A stretch of 64,000 nt of DNA, taken from an uncultured Candidatus Actinomarina sp. (lineage in GTDB: Bacteria > Actinomycetota > Acidimicrobiia > Actinomarinales > Actinomarinaceae). The stretch is taken from contig CACGBK010000003.1 of the NCBI GenBank assembly GCA_902571385.1, positions 123,452 to 187,451 of the forward strand, in the 5' to 3' direction. Positions within the stretch are counted from its first letter, which is position 1, and the number at the start of each line of letters is the position of its first letter. Position numbers and translations under genes: made by a program. The notes under the pieces were generated by a model. It saw only the letters and a program-made list of their open reading frames with translations, was not told the DNA's origin and did not search any database. Positions 46,857-56,730 of the stretch are shown here, piece by piece.

Positions 46857-47998
46857 CCCCTGATGAAATCAGGAAGACTTTCTCCCCCATTTTCATCAAA
46901 ATCAGAAGAAACTCTTCTATTAGGTCTCTGCCCAAATCCAGCAGCAACAACAGTGACTTCTACAGCATCACCTAAAGAATCATCGACTAAGTGGCCAAAT
47001 ATAATTTCAGCATTATCATCAGCTCTTTCAGTAATAACTCTTGCTGCTTCATTTACTTCTTGAAGTTTCAAGTCTTCGGATCCAGCTATAGTTATTAATA
47101 CACCTTCAGCTCCATCCATATTTGCTTCTAATAATGGAGAGGATATTGCTGCTTGTGCAGCGTTTGGAGCTCTTTGTTCGCCAGTTGAACGTCCAATTCC
47201 TAAAACAGCATTACCCGCATCTTTTAATATGGTTTTAACATCTGCAAAGTCAACGTTTATTATTCCTGGATTTGTAATTAAACCAGTAATACCTCGAACA
47301 CCGTTTGCTAGTATTTCATCGGACTTTAGGTAAGCTTCGCTAATTTTTATATCCTTGTCACTTATTTGTAATAATCTGTCGTTAGGAATAACAATAAGTG
47401 TGTCAACTACATCTCTTAAAGCTTGAATACCTTCTTCTGCCTGAACAGACCTTCTTCTACCTTCAAACCCAAAAGGTCTTGTCACTACTCCAACAGTTAG
47501 TGCACCCATTTCATGTGCAATATTTGCGAGTATAGGTGAAGCACCTGTTCCTGTACCTCCACCTTCACCTGCTGCAATAAAGACCATATCAGCACCTTTG
47601 AGAGCTTCATTTATTAATTCCTCAGAATCGACTGCGGCTTGTCTCCCCACTTCTGGATTAGCTCCAGCTCCTAAACCTCTAGTTGATTTTCTTCCAAGAT
47701 CTAATTTAAGATCAGCTTTTGAACCAAGTAAACTTTGAGCGTCGGTGTTACATGCTACAAAGTCGACACCTTTAATACCCATTTTTATCATTCTATTTAC
47801 GGCATTAGTTCCACCGCCACCAACACCAATAACTTTTATAACTGCTGCATAATTTCTTGGTCTCATATTTAAATTGACTCCTCTTTGTTTGTTATTTTTT
47901 CTTGAAACAGCTTTTTTTGACTTAGCAGCTGTTTTTTTTGGCTTCGGCTTAGAAGCCTTAGCTTTAGGTTTTGATTTAGTTTGTTTTTTATTTGCCAT
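46853..47998 (-). CDS. ftsZ: Cell division GTPase FtsZ with lysine-rich N-terminal tail
   Basis: 381 residues. A basic tail (1-44) with 15 Lys and 2 Arg and no acidic residue precedes the usual start-like sequence [19 protein letters not shown] (Met45). GTP motif [12 protein letters not shown] and T7 loop NVDFADVK are intact. The C-terminus is compressed: about 15 residues separate the globular domain from the conserved LPDFIRG end. Start ATG at 47998 has AAGGAA upstream. An internal GAGGAG lies 11 bases before Met45, so a shorter form might be made. It lies downstream of ftsQ by 96 bases. Confidence 0.93.
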   Translation of the reverse strand: MANKKQTKSKPKAKASKPKPKKTAAKSKKAVSRKNNKQRGVNLNMRPRNYAAVIKVIGVGGGGTNAVNRMIKMGIKGVDFVACNTDAQSLLGSKADLKLDLGRKSTRGLGAGANPEVGRQAAVDSEELINEALKGADMVFIAAGEGGGTGTGASPILANIAHEMGALTVGVVTRPFGFEGRRRSVQAEEGIQALRDVVDTLIVIPNDRLLQISDKDIKISEAYLKSDEILANGVRGITGLITNPGIINVDFADVKTILKDAGNAVLGIGRSTGEQRAPNAAQAAISSPLLEANMDGAEGVLITIAGSEDLKLQEVNEAARVITERADDNAEIIFGHLVDDSLGDAVEVTVVAAGFGQRPNRRVSSDFDENGGESLPDFIRG

Positions 47999-48067
47999 AA
48001 ATTTTCCTTAATAAAGAGATTATCAAATGTAATGATTTATACAAAAAATTTTTATATTTTTATCTAT

Positions 48068-48082
48068 ATCTAAACTTTAGAT
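48068..48082. repeat. Palindrome downstream of ftsQ, before ftsZ
   Basis: ATCTAAA-C-TTTAGAT is a perfect 7-1-7 inverted repeat within the 96-base ftsQ-ftsZ gap, 13 bases after the ftsQ stop. The largest gap inside the division cluster, so a promoter or operator for ftsZ may lie here. It lacks a GC-rich stem and T-run, so it is not a typical terminator. Confidence 0.4.
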
Positions 48083-48094
48083 TTAGATTATTAT

Positions 48095-48793
48095 TTAGCA
48101 ATTAAACAAGGTTTCAATGTCTTCATCTGAACTTTCGAGAATCTTTACGCTCCCCTTACAATCATCATTTTCAAGGATGTAACCTACTACGCTTCCTTTC
48201 TTTGAAAGATCTGAGGCTTTTCCTGCCTCAATAATCGTATCTAAATACTTTACAACAAGCGTATCTCCGTCAAAAGTCATAGATATGTTACTAAGATCAA
48301 TTTTGTATTTTCCTACAGTTAGTATAAATGAGACGATTTCATTGTAGAATCCATCATCAATTGGACCGTTTGTAATTACTAAATGTGCAAGGTCTTCTTC
48401 AGAAACACTAACGGTGCTGTATAAATTTTTATATAAGACTCTTTGTTCGGGACTAGAATCTCTGAAGTCTGTGTAAACGACAATTTTTTGGTATAGATTA
48501 ATATTTATGTTGATGACATTCGGCAATTGCTTTGAGATTTCTAAGTTTTCGACATTTTGATTATCAAAATAAAATTTTTCGAAATTATCATCGTTAACTA
48601 GCCAAATTGATAAGTTTTCGACTTCTTTTAGCCCTTCATAATTTAGATCTAGTCCATTATCATAATTAATTACTGATACTCTGTATTTAGATGAAAAAAT
48701 TGAGACTACGAGACCAAAAATTATTAATACAGCAAAAATAAAAAGAGTGAATGTTCTAAAAGAATTACTTTCAACTTCACTTGAAAGACTCAT
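48095..48793 (-). CDS. ftsQ: FtsQ-like division protein
   Basis: 232 residues: a short cytoplasmic N-terminus, one transmembrane helix (about 16-36), then an extracellular POTRA-like region with poor sequence conservation. Position before ftsZ and after murB is where ftsQ lies. FtsQ links early and late divisome proteins. It overlaps murB by four bases (ATGA). Assignment rests on topology and place. Confidence 0.75.
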   Translation of the reverse strand: MSLSSEVESNSFRTFTLFIFAVLIIFGLVVSIFSSKYRVSVINYDNGLDLNYEGLKEVENLSIWLVNDDNFEKFYFDNQNVENLEISKQLPNVINININLYQKIVVYTDFRDSSPEQRVLYKNLYSTVSVSEEDLAHLVITNGPIDDGFYNEIVSFILTVGKYKIDLSNISMTFDGDTLVVKYLDTIIEAGKASDLSKKGSVVGYILENDDCKGSVKILESSDEDIETLFNC

Positions 48794-49650
48794 AAGTCAA
48801 AATCACCAATAAAGATAATTTCTTCTTCTAATCTTATTCCAAATTTACTATCAATTACTTCTTTTACATGTTGTACAAGTTTGTATAGTGAAAGTGATTT
48901 AGCTTCCTTTTTTGCAATAAAGAAATTTGCATGTTTTTCACTCACACTTACACCATCTATTTCATATCCTTTGAGGCCAGCTTCATCAATCAACTTACCG
49001 GCAGTAAAATCTTTAGTATTTTTAAAAACACTTCCAGCATTATAAATTGCTGGAGGCTGACTGTTTTTTCTTATTTTATTAAAATTCGCAAGATTACTAT
49101 TAATTTTATTGATATCACCTTTTTCAATTTTGAGAGTTGCACTCAATATAATTTTGTTGTCAAGGTTTTGAGAACATCGATATGAAAAATTAATATCATC
49201 TTTAGTCAATTTAATTATGCTCGATGTATTTAAGTCAAAACATTCAATGTACTGAATAAGATCTGAAAATTCCCAATCGTAAGCGCCAGCATTCATTTTC
49301 ACAGCACCGCCTACTGTTCCTGGAATGCCGATCAAAAATTCACCATTTGAATATACATTTTCTTTAAAGTATCTTGATAAGTCTGGCAAAAATACTGAAG
49401 CACCTACGGTGATTTCCGTTTCACTTTTTTCTTCGATTGATGTAAATTTTGGAGAAATAACATTGCCTTGGAATTCTTTATCAGAGAATGCTACGTTAGA
49501 ACCTTTTCCTATAATAATGTTTTCTTTTCCAAGAACTGTTTCATTTAGCTTATTTAAATCTTCCTTACCTTCTAATTCAATAAAACTTTTACAAACTCCA
49601 CCAAACCTATAGGTTGTTATTTTTGATAAATCTACACTACTTATTTTCAT
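48790..49650 (-). CDS. murB: UDP-N-acetylenolpyruvoylglucosamine reductase MurB
   Basis: 286 residues. RFGG near 15, NVAFSD near 54, GIPGTVGGAVKMNAGAYDWEF near 104-124 and NAGSVFKN near 205 match MurB, an FAD enzyme making UDP-MurNAc. Short MurB, like other compact forms. Overlaps murC by 14 bases. Confidence 0.9.
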   Translation of the reverse strand: MKISSVDLSKITTYRFGGVCKSFIELEGKEDLNKLNETVLGKENIIIGKGSNVAFSDKEFQGNVISPKFTSIEEKSETEITVGASVFLPDLSRYFKENVYSNGEFLIGIPGTVGGAVKMNAGAYDWEFSDLIQYIECFDLNTSSIIKLTKDDINFSYRCSQNLDNKIILSATLKIEKGDINKINSNLANFNKIRKNSQPPAIYNAGSVFKNTKDFTAGKLIDEAGLKGYEIDGVSVSEKHANFFIAKKEAKSLSLYKLVQHVKEVIDSKFGIRLEEEIIFIGDFDL

Positions 49651-50947
49651 TTATATACTTTAGTATTTTAGGTCCAAGTAAAGTTATATCACCAGCACCA
49701 AGAGTTAAAATTACATCTCCTTTATTAACTTCCTGTGATAAATATTCTGGCACATACCGTGTTGATTGTAAGTATTTTATATTGTCACCTTCAAAATTTT
49801 TACTCGAAATTCCAGGAATGGGATCTTCGCCAGCAGGATAAATATCTGTAACAATTGAAAAATCTGATATCATTAGAGAATTTTTAAACAAATTAAAGTA
49901 CTCTTTTGTTCTGGAATATCTATGAGGTTGAAAAACTACATATAATTTATTTTTAGTTATCTTTTTTAACGAGTTAATTGTTGCATTCATTTCTGTGGGG
50001 TGATGACCATAATCATCATATATTGAAATTCCTTTTGCAATTCCTATAAGTTCGGTTCTTCTTTTAACTCCTGGAAAAGAGGAAATTGCATCAAGAGATT
50101 TCTCAATACTGATTCCATTTTTCATTGCTAATATAATGGCACCAACCATATTTGATCTAAAATGATCTCCTAATATTTGTGAATTAATAACATATTCTTC
50201 GCTTCCATATAGGAATTTTTCTGGAGTTAAGATTAAGAAATCAGAGTCTTTATTTTTTCCATACTTAACTGATTTATCAAAATCTTCAAGGCGTTGCAAT
50301 ACTGAGTCATCATTATTAATGACTAAGTTATCTTTCACATTTTCCATAACTTTTAGAAATGCATTTTTATAGTTATTAAAGTTTTTAAAATAATCTAAAT
50401 GATCACTATCTATATTAAGAACTAAGAGATCTGAAATAAAAATATTTTCAAATGTATTAAATGCTTCATCGGCCTCTAAAATTATTGGCAGATCTGAGTC
50501 TCCAAAATGCCCACCAATACCATTAAAATTTGTCACGCCCCCATAAATGTATGAGACATTGACATTATTGAAATGAAAAATATGTGAAAGTAATGCAGTC
50601 GTAGATGTTTTTCCATGAGTACCAGTAATCCCAACTATTTTATTTTCACGTGATAAATTTTTTAAAAATTCTGGGCGTGAAATTACATTTTTCTTGTTGT
50701 GCAATTCTGAGAATTTTTCTGATTCTATGGGTATTGCACTTGAAAATATATATAAATTATTTTTATCATATGGAATATCAGATTCAGAAAATACAACGTC
50801 AATTCCGTCTTGTTTGAGTAAATTTGTAACATATGATTTTCTCTGATCATAACCTATTACATTAAGTCCTTTTTGTTTGAGATATTTACCAATAGAGCTC
50901 ATTCCTGAACCACCAATCCCTAAAATATAAATATTTTTATAATCCAT
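49637..50947 (-). CDS. murC: UDP-N-acetylmuramate-L-alanine ligase MurC
   Basis: 436 residues. Rossmann start GIGGSGMSSIGKYL, ATP loop GITGTHGKTSTT (106-117), and the DDYGHHPTEM motif near 311. Adds L-Ala to UDP-MurNAc. It overlaps murG by 11 bases. Shorter than usual but all three domains are evident. Confidence 0.93.
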   Translation of the reverse strand: MDYKNIYILGIGGSGMSSIGKYLKQKGLNVIGYDQRKSYVTNLLKQDGIDVVFSESDIPYDKNNLYIFSSAIPIESEKFSELHNKKNVISRPEFLKNLSRENKIVGITGTHGKTSTTALLSHIFHFNNVNVSYIYGGVTNFNGIGGHFGDSDLPIILEADEAFNTFENIFISDLLVLNIDSDHLDYFKNFNNYKNAFLKVMENVKDNLVINNDDSVLQRLEDFDKSVKYGKNKDSDFLILTPEKFLYGSEEYVINSQILGDHFRSNMVGAIILAMKNGISIEKSLDAISSFPGVKRRTELIGIAKGISIYDDYGHHPTEMNATINSLKKITKNKLYVVFQPHRYSRTKEYFNLFKNSLMISDFSIVTDIYPAGEDPIPGISSKNFEGDNIKYLQSTRYVPEYLSQEVNKGDVILTLGAGDITLLGPKILKYINENK

Positions 50948-51974
50948 ATTTAATTTCCTGAATAATATTTTTAATTATTATTGAATTTCCACTCTCTATT
51001 GTGTTTTGTTCTTTGAATTTATCTAACCAATCAGTGTTTTCATTATCGATAAGTAAAAGTTCTTTTTCAACGTCACTATAGTTATTGCATATTATGGCAT
51101 ATTCATTATCTACAAGATATTTAGCATTCATCTCCTGATGTGATGATGTAGTTCCTAATTTATAGGGTATGAGTATTAGAGGTATATTTAAATATAATGC
51201 TTCAAGAATACCACCACCAGCTCTTGAAATCTGGATATCAATTTGTTGATAGAAATCATTCATATTATCTACGAATTCCAACTGTTCATAATTATTAAAA
51301 TTTTTTGATTTATCAATATTTGATGGGCCAACAATATGTAATATTTTGACTTTATTCAATTCATGATTCTCTAAATATTTGTATATTAAATTATTTATTT
51401 CATCAGAACCTTGGCTTCCACCTTGTACGCCAATCACAATATTTTTATTAACATCTTTTTTAGACCTTTTTATATTTTTATGAATTACTGGGCCAACAAA
51501 TACTAAATTTTTTTGATTAACATTTTTTGTATCCGGATATGATGTAAACACTGTACTTTCAAAATAAGAAGCAATCTTATTTCCTAAACCTGTATAAATA
51601 TTCTGTTCTTGAACAAACAATTTTTTTTTGTTTCTCCAGCTTAAGTACGCTGCAATAGGAGCAATGTAAGAGCCAGTAGTAAAAATTAATTTTGTATTTT
51701 TAAAATCTATTTGCCTATTTATATTCGAGATTGTCTTAAAAATTTTATTTAGATTAATTAAATATCCTAATTTTCCAATATCGGATCTATAAACATTAAT
51801 CGTATAGCTTTTTACATCAATTTCTTTTAAGAACTTAGAGCCCCTGCTATCTGTCACTATTTCAATTTGATTTTTTGATATTCCTTTATCTAATAATTCG
51901 TCAATAATATTCTTTACTGGAAGTACGTGCCCTCCAGTTCCAACGCAAAAAAACATGATTTTATGTTGATTCAT
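50937..51974 (-). CDS. murG: UDP-GlcNAc transferase MurG
   Basis: 345 residues. N-terminal GTGGHVLP (glycine loop), IGVQGGSQGSDEIN near 184-197, and the acceptor region RAGGGILEAL near 253. Makes lipid II from lipid I at the inner membrane. Overlaps ftsW by four bases. Low sequence conservation but motifs in order. Confidence 0.9.
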   Translation of the reverse strand: MNQHKIMFFCVGTGGHVLPVKNIIDELLDKGISKNQIEIVTDSRGSKFLKEIDVKSYTINVYRSDIGKLGYLINLNKIFKTISNINRQIDFKNTKLIFTTGSYIAPIAAYLSWRNKKKLFVQEQNIYTGLGNKIASYFESTVFTSYPDTKNVNQKNLVFVGPVIHKNIKRSKKDVNKNIVIGVQGGSQGSDEINNLIYKYLENHELNKVKILHIVGPSNIDKSKNFNNYEQLEFVDNMNDFYQQIDIQISRAGGGILEALYLNIPLILIPYKLGTTSSHQEMNAKYLVDNEYAIICNNYSDVEKELLLIDNENTDWLDKFKEQNTIESGNSIIIKNIIQEIKYGL

Positions 51975-53059
51975 ATTTTTGAATACCCTATTGCAATTCC
52001 AGTAAATATAGAAACCATCGCACTACTGCCGTATGATATAAATGGTAAAACCATCCCAGTTATTGGTAAAAGACCTACTGCTCCACCCAGATTTATAGCT
52101 GTTTGAATAAATACCCATGAACCTAGTCCTACAAATATTAATTTCTTGAATTCACTTTTGGTTGAAATTGCTAAACCATAGAATGAAATAATTAAGAATC
52201 CTAGGATGATAACGAAAATTAAAAGTCCAACAAAGCCATATTCTTCACCGATTATAGATGCTATAAAATCTGTATGTGAGTTAGGTAGCATTCCCCATCT
52301 TGCGCGAGAGGTACCAGGTCCTAATCCAAACATTCCACCCGAACTAATTGCGATTCTACTTTGATTCAACTGAAAACAGGCACCCAGCAAATCAATACCT
52401 AAATCACAATCTCTTTCTAGCCAAGTAGTTATTCTATTTAACCTATAACTTCCAGAAATAGCTAAAAAGTAGAGAGGAGCAACGGAGAGGGATAATATTC
52501 CAACTGGGTATTTGAAATCAATCTTTGAAAATACTATCTGAGACAATAAAATACCAAATATTGTAATTGTTGTTCCATAATCTGGTTGAAGATAGATAAA
52601 GAAACAGCAAACAATTGGTAGAAACATGGCTCTTCGCAAATAGAAAATATTGTTAAATTTTGAATCTATATTAGTTAACTGGTAAGCAACCCAAAGTATA
52701 ATTATCGGCTTTGCAAATTCACTTGGTTGAAAATTAATTATACCAAGATCTACCCACCTTCTACTACCACCTCGAACAATCCCATAAGTTAAGACAAAAA
52801 ATAAAGCCGACGTAGCAAATACAATCGAAAAGTTAATTAACCGGCTGTAGGAATAAAAATTAATTTTTTTACCTATATTAAAAATTAAAATTCCAATTAA
52901 TACAGCAGTTAAATGCCTTTTAATAAAGTAAAAATTATCATCAAATTGATTTAAGCCTTGTACCGATGAAGCGGATATATTTACTAAAATTCCAAAAGTT
53001 ACCAAAAACCATAAACTAAATAGATTTAATCTTTGAAAAAATGAATATGTTAAATTCAT
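51971..53059 (-). CDS. ftsW: Septal peptidoglycan polymerase FtsW (SEDS)
   Basis: 362 residues, about ten transmembrane helices. SEDS residues visible include RRWVDLG, QPSEFAKP near 114-121, LQPDYGT near 157-163 and FISYGSSAM near 338-346, including the catalytic Asp motif of SEDS proteins. Pairs with FtsI. Overlaps murD by four bases. Confidence 0.92.
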   Translation of the reverse strand: MNLTYSFFQRLNLFSLWFLVTFGILVNISASSVQGLNQFDDNFYFIKRHLTAVLIGILIFNIGKKINFYSYSRLINFSIVFATSALFFVLTYGIVRGGSRRWVDLGIINFQPSEFAKPIIILWVAYQLTNIDSKFNNIFYLRRAMFLPIVCCFFIYLQPDYGTTITIFGILLSQIVFSKIDFKYPVGILSLSVAPLYFLAISGSYRLNRITTWLERDCDLGIDLLGACFQLNQSRIAISSGGMFGLGPGTSRARWGMLPNSHTDFIASIIGEEYGFVGLLIFVIILGFLIISFYGLAISTKSEFKKLIFVGLGSWVFIQTAINLGGAVGLLPITGMVLPFISYGSSAMVSIFTGIAIGYSKI

Positions 53060-54270
53060 CTTGTATTTTCCTTTAGATTATTTACTATTTTCTTAAAAAA
53101 TAATCCTCTATCCTTGTAATCTTTAAAATCAGAAAAGCTTGAACCTCCACAAGAAAATAATATTGACTCAAAGTTTTGATATTCCTCTTCAAGATAGGTT
53201 TCTAAACTTAAGATAGAATCTAACTTAACAATTTCACAGTTAAGTACGTCAATATCAATATTCATGTTTTTCGGAATAAGTATCTTTTTTATTTCATCAG
53301 AAATATTTATTTCATCTTCTGGAACATTCTTTGTTATTCCATGCATAATTAATAGTGCATTCCTAACTCTTGATGTAGCTACGGACATGGAGTGAAAATT
53401 GGTAGACTTTGAATCATTAATAAAATTTGTACCATTAATTGAATCAACAAATTCAAATCGATGTTCAGACTGAACTTCCTTTTTCAAATATTCATATCCT
53501 TCGTCAGGATTTATATCTAATTTTTCAATTATCTTAATAAAAGACAAACACGTATCTACTGGAAAATTAGTATCATCAAAGTCATAACTTTTCATTAAAA
53601 GCTCATCTTTGTCCTTATCAATAGGAACATTTAAAATATCCTCGAGATGTTTTTTTGATAATGTATTTAAACCAGTTACTAAATTTTCGTATGAATTTAA
53701 AAAGGTCAATAATTTTAATTTTGATTTTCTATATTCTTTCTCATCTCTGTGCCAGTCAAGGTGATCCGAATGAAAGTTAAGAAATATCCCAAAATCAATA
53801 TTAAGATTTAATGCATAATGAAGCTGAAAGCTTGAAAGTTCTACAATAGCAAAATCTTTATCTTCAAAATTAATACTTAATGGAGAAACACCAACATTTC
53901 CACATGCAACAGCGTCAATGCCTTTTGAAATTAGAAAATCAGTCAATAAATTTACAAATGTAGTCTTTCCATTTGTTCCAGTAACACCAATAAAGTTTCC
54001 TTTAAACTCTCTGGAAAATAAGTCAATATCTGTAATTATTTTGTTTTTTGTTCCAAAATTTTTAATTTGTTTGTGACCTGGATTTATACCAGGAGAAATT
54101 ACAATTTCATCAATTATATTAATTTGTGATTCATCAAAAAGCAGCTCTTTTTCGATATCAAGAAGTACGTTTTTGTTATCGTCATAAATTAAATATTCTA
54201 TTGATTTATTTTTTAAATAGTTTTCTACAGCTTTTCCAGTTATGCCATAGCCAAAAATTAATGTTTTCAC
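53056..54270 (-). CDS. murD: UDP-MurNAc-L-alanine-D-glutamate ligase MurD
   Basis: 404 residues. Rossmann start LIFGYGITGKAVENYL and ATP loop GVTGTNGKTT (95-104). Short relative to usual MurD (450). NSFL and the DSKSTNFHS region near 288 match ligase domain motifs. It starts one base after mraY's stop. Confidence 0.9.
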   Translation of the reverse strand: MKTLIFGYGITGKAVENYLKNKSIEYLIYDDNKNVLLDIEKELLFDESQINIIDEIVISPGINPGHKQIKNFGTKNKIITDIDLFSREFKGNFIGVTGTNGKTTFVNLLTDFLISKGIDAVACGNVGVSPLSINFEDKDFAIVELSSFQLHYALNLNIDFGIFLNFHSDHLDWHRDEKEYRKSKLKLLTFLNSYENLVTGLNTLSKKHLEDILNVPIDKDKDELLMKSYDFDDTNFPVDTCLSFIKIIEKLDINPDEGYEYLKKEVQSEHRFEFVDSINGTNFINDSKSTNFHSMSVATSRVRNALLIMHGITKNVPEDEINISDEIKKILIPKNMNIDIDVLNCEIVKLDSILSLETYLEEEYQNFESILFSCGGSSFSDFKDYKDRGLFFKKIVNNLKENTR

Positions 54271-55329
54271 TTAATTTCCAAACAATACCCAGTCTCCATA
54301 AAATAGACCAAGCCCTATTACAATAAATATTCCATTGATGATCCAAAACCTTACAATTATTGTGGTTTCAGCCCATCCACTCATCTCAAAATGATGATGG
54401 ATTGGTGTCATTTTAAAAATTCTTTTCTGATTAAATTTAAATGAAGAAACTTGGATTATTACAGACAAAGCCTCAAAAATATACAGAAAACAGAAAAACA
54501 AAATTAAGCCATCAGCACCGATTGAAATCAATATAATTGGAAACATTGAACCAATAAAATGAGAGCCAACATCTCCCATAATGATTTTTGCAGGATTGGT
54601 ATTCCACCATAAAAAACCAAGTGCTGAACCAGCTAAAGCAGAAATTAGTATAGATAGATCTAGATCAAGAATCTGGTTGTTCATAAAGCTTGAATAATAT
54701 TCTGGATGTCTAAATATCCAGAATGAAATTATTAGAATTCCTCCAAAAGAAACTGATGACGATCCAGCCACTAACCCATCAAGTCCATCTGTTAAGTTTA
54801 CAGAATTAGTAATTCCAACTATTAAAAAAGTAATGATTATCCATTTAAGAAAACCTACTTCGAAACCAAATCCACTAAAAAAATAAAATGTTGATGAGTA
54901 GTCAAGATAGTAAAAATAAAAACTTGTAATAGATGCTACAAGAATTTGCAAAAATATTTTGTTCCTTGCTCTAAGCCCCAAATTTCTATTCTTTCGAACT
55001 TTTAATAAATCATCAACTAAACCTACGCAGGCCATTAGCGTTCCTAATGAAAGTGATATTAAAATTACCGGATTAATATCTATAAATTCAACCTTGAAGC
55101 CTTCTCCAATAGTCCAAAAATTTATATGTGAAAGAATATATCCAGAGTAGGTACCAAAGATTATGAACACTCCCCCCATAGTTGGAGTTCCTTTTTTATG
55201 ATCATGAAAAACAACTTCTTTCTGTATCGGTTGTCCAATATTTCGAGTTTTAAAATAATTAACCCCAATAGAAGTTGAAAGAATTACACAAATAAATGAA
55301 ATTGCTCCAGCGACAATAATTCCAATCAA
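54271..55329 (-). CDS. mraY: Phospho-MurNAc-pentapeptide transferase MraY
   Basis: 352 residues, ten transmembrane helices. NLTDGLDGLVAG near 178-189, GDVGSHFIGS near 251-260 and the MTPIHHHFEM active-site triple His near 312-321. Makes lipid I. Overlaps murE by four bases, so murF, which normally sits between them, is absent. Confidence 0.95.
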   Translation of the reverse strand: MIGIIVAGAISFICVILSTSIGVNYFKTRNIGQPIQKEVVFHDHKKGTPTMGGVFIIFGTYSGYILSHINFWTIGEGFKVEFIDINPVILISLSLGTLMACVGLVDDLLKVRKNRNLGLRARNKIFLQILVASITSFYFYYLDYSSTFYFFSGFGFEVGFLKWIIITFLIVGITNSVNLTDGLDGLVAGSSSVSFGGILIISFWIFRHPEYYSSFMNNQILDLDLSILISALAGSALGFLWWNTNPAKIIMGDVGSHFIGSMFPIILISIGADGLILFFCFLYIFEALSVIIQVSSFKFNQKRIFKMTPIHHHFEMSGWAETTIIVRFWIINGIFIVIGLGLFYGDWVLFGN

Positions 55330-56729
55330 CTTATCTCTCCTAAAAGGTCCAAGATATAATCAAAGTCATTGAAATTTATTTTTTTATTTTTTATCTCCTG
55401 ATACATTTCATGACCTTTCCCTAATACTAATAAAACTGAATTGTCCTTGAGTTGGTTAATGCCATAAGTTATTGCATCTTTCCTATCAAGTATTACAACA
55501 GTTTTCTCTTTATCGCATCCTTCTAGAATATCATTTGCAATCTTTTCAGGATCTTCATGCCGTGGATTGTCATTTGTAATAATTATTTTATCTGCATTTT
55601 TTGTTGCATTACCCATAAGTAGACGCTTTTCTGTGTCTCTATCGCCTCCTGCACCAAATACTACGATTACATTTGAGAAATATTGGGTTACAAAATCCAC
55701 TGTTGTTTTGATTGCGTCAGGGGTGTGTGCATAATCTATAATTATTTTGTTACTCTTGTAATTAAGCATTTCAAACCTGCCTTTAGGATTTTGAATATTT
55801 TGCAAATTTTCCTGATAGTTTTCAATATTTAATTTTTCAGAAAAATGAGCCATTGACAAAGCAAGTAAGAAATTTAAATTGAAATTTGGTCCAGTAACAT
55901 TGAGATTTATATCGTGTTTAACTTCATTGATTTGAATTTTCAGATTTATATTTGGAAATAATTTTTCTCCTAGGATTCTAAGATTTGAATCATTATTATT
56001 TCCTATCTTAAATGATGGGATAACAGAATTCTCTTCTATTTTATTTCCCCATTCACTATCAAAATACACAAACTTATCTGATAAGTTTTTTGAAAAAAGT
56101 TTTAGCTTAGCTTCAAAATATTTGTTTATGTTTTTGTGATAATCAAAATGATCCCTTGAAAGATTCGTAAATCCAGAAGTATTAAATTTTATACCCTTAA
56201 ATCTTTCTTGATCAAGAGCATGGGAAGAAGCTTCTAAAATTACATTTTCATAAGTTCTATTTTTAGGTTTACTTAAAAATTTTAGAATATTGAACAATTT
56301 TGGCGATGTTAGATGCTTCTCATTTGTGATATCTTGAAATAGATTTTCATTGTTAGTTCCAATAAAAATAGTGTTATTGCCTAAAATTTGTTCTAAATAA
56401 TAACCTGTTGTAGTTTTTCCGTTAGTTCCAGTTATCCCAAAGTAAGTTTTTTTCTTATAATCAGGGCAGATAAAATTATAAGCTTGATTTAAAACTTCTT
56501 CGTAATTTGATACTTTTAAAATTTTTTCATTATTTATATTACACTTTTCGGATGTTAATATTTTTTTTACATTTTTCGTCAAAGCATCATTAACGTACAT
56601 ATTAAGCTTTTCAACATTTACGTTATCTATGAAAAGAATTGAATCACGTTCAACATCTTTTGAACTATTTACAAATTTATCAATGTCAATCTGTGATAAG
56701 TTCAAATCTCTCAAATTTAACTTTTTCAT
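55326..56729 (-). CDS. murE: UDP-MurNAc-tripeptide synthetase MurE
   Basis: 467 residues. ATP loop GITGTNGKTTT (98-108), RDHFDYH near 195, and the motif DNPRHEDP near 382-390, of the DNPR type specific for meso-diaminopimelate. It adds the third stem residue. Follows ftsI by one base, with murF missing downstream. Confidence 0.92.
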   Translation of the reverse strand: MKKLNLRDLNLSQIDIDKFVNSSKDVERDSILFIDNVNVEKLNMYVNDALTKNVKKILTSEKCNINNEKILKVSNYEEVLNQAYNFICPDYKKKTYFGITGTNGKTTTGYYLEQILGNNTIFIGTNNENLFQDITNEKHLTSPKLFNILKFLSKPKNRTYENVILEASSHALDQERFKGIKFNTSGFTNLSRDHFDYHKNINKYFEAKLKLFSKNLSDKFVYFDSEWGNKIEENSVIPSFKIGNNNDSNLRILGEKLFPNINLKIQINEVKHDINLNVTGPNFNLNFLLALSMAHFSEKLNIENYQENLQNIQNPKGRFEMLNYKSNKIIIDYAHTPDAIKTTVDFVTQYFSNVIVVFGAGGDRDTEKRLLMGNATKNADKIIITNDNPRHEDPEKIANDILEGCDKEKTVVILDRKDAITYGINQLKDNSVLLVLGKGHEMYQEIKNKKINFNDFDYILDLLGEIS

Positions 56730-56730
56730 A

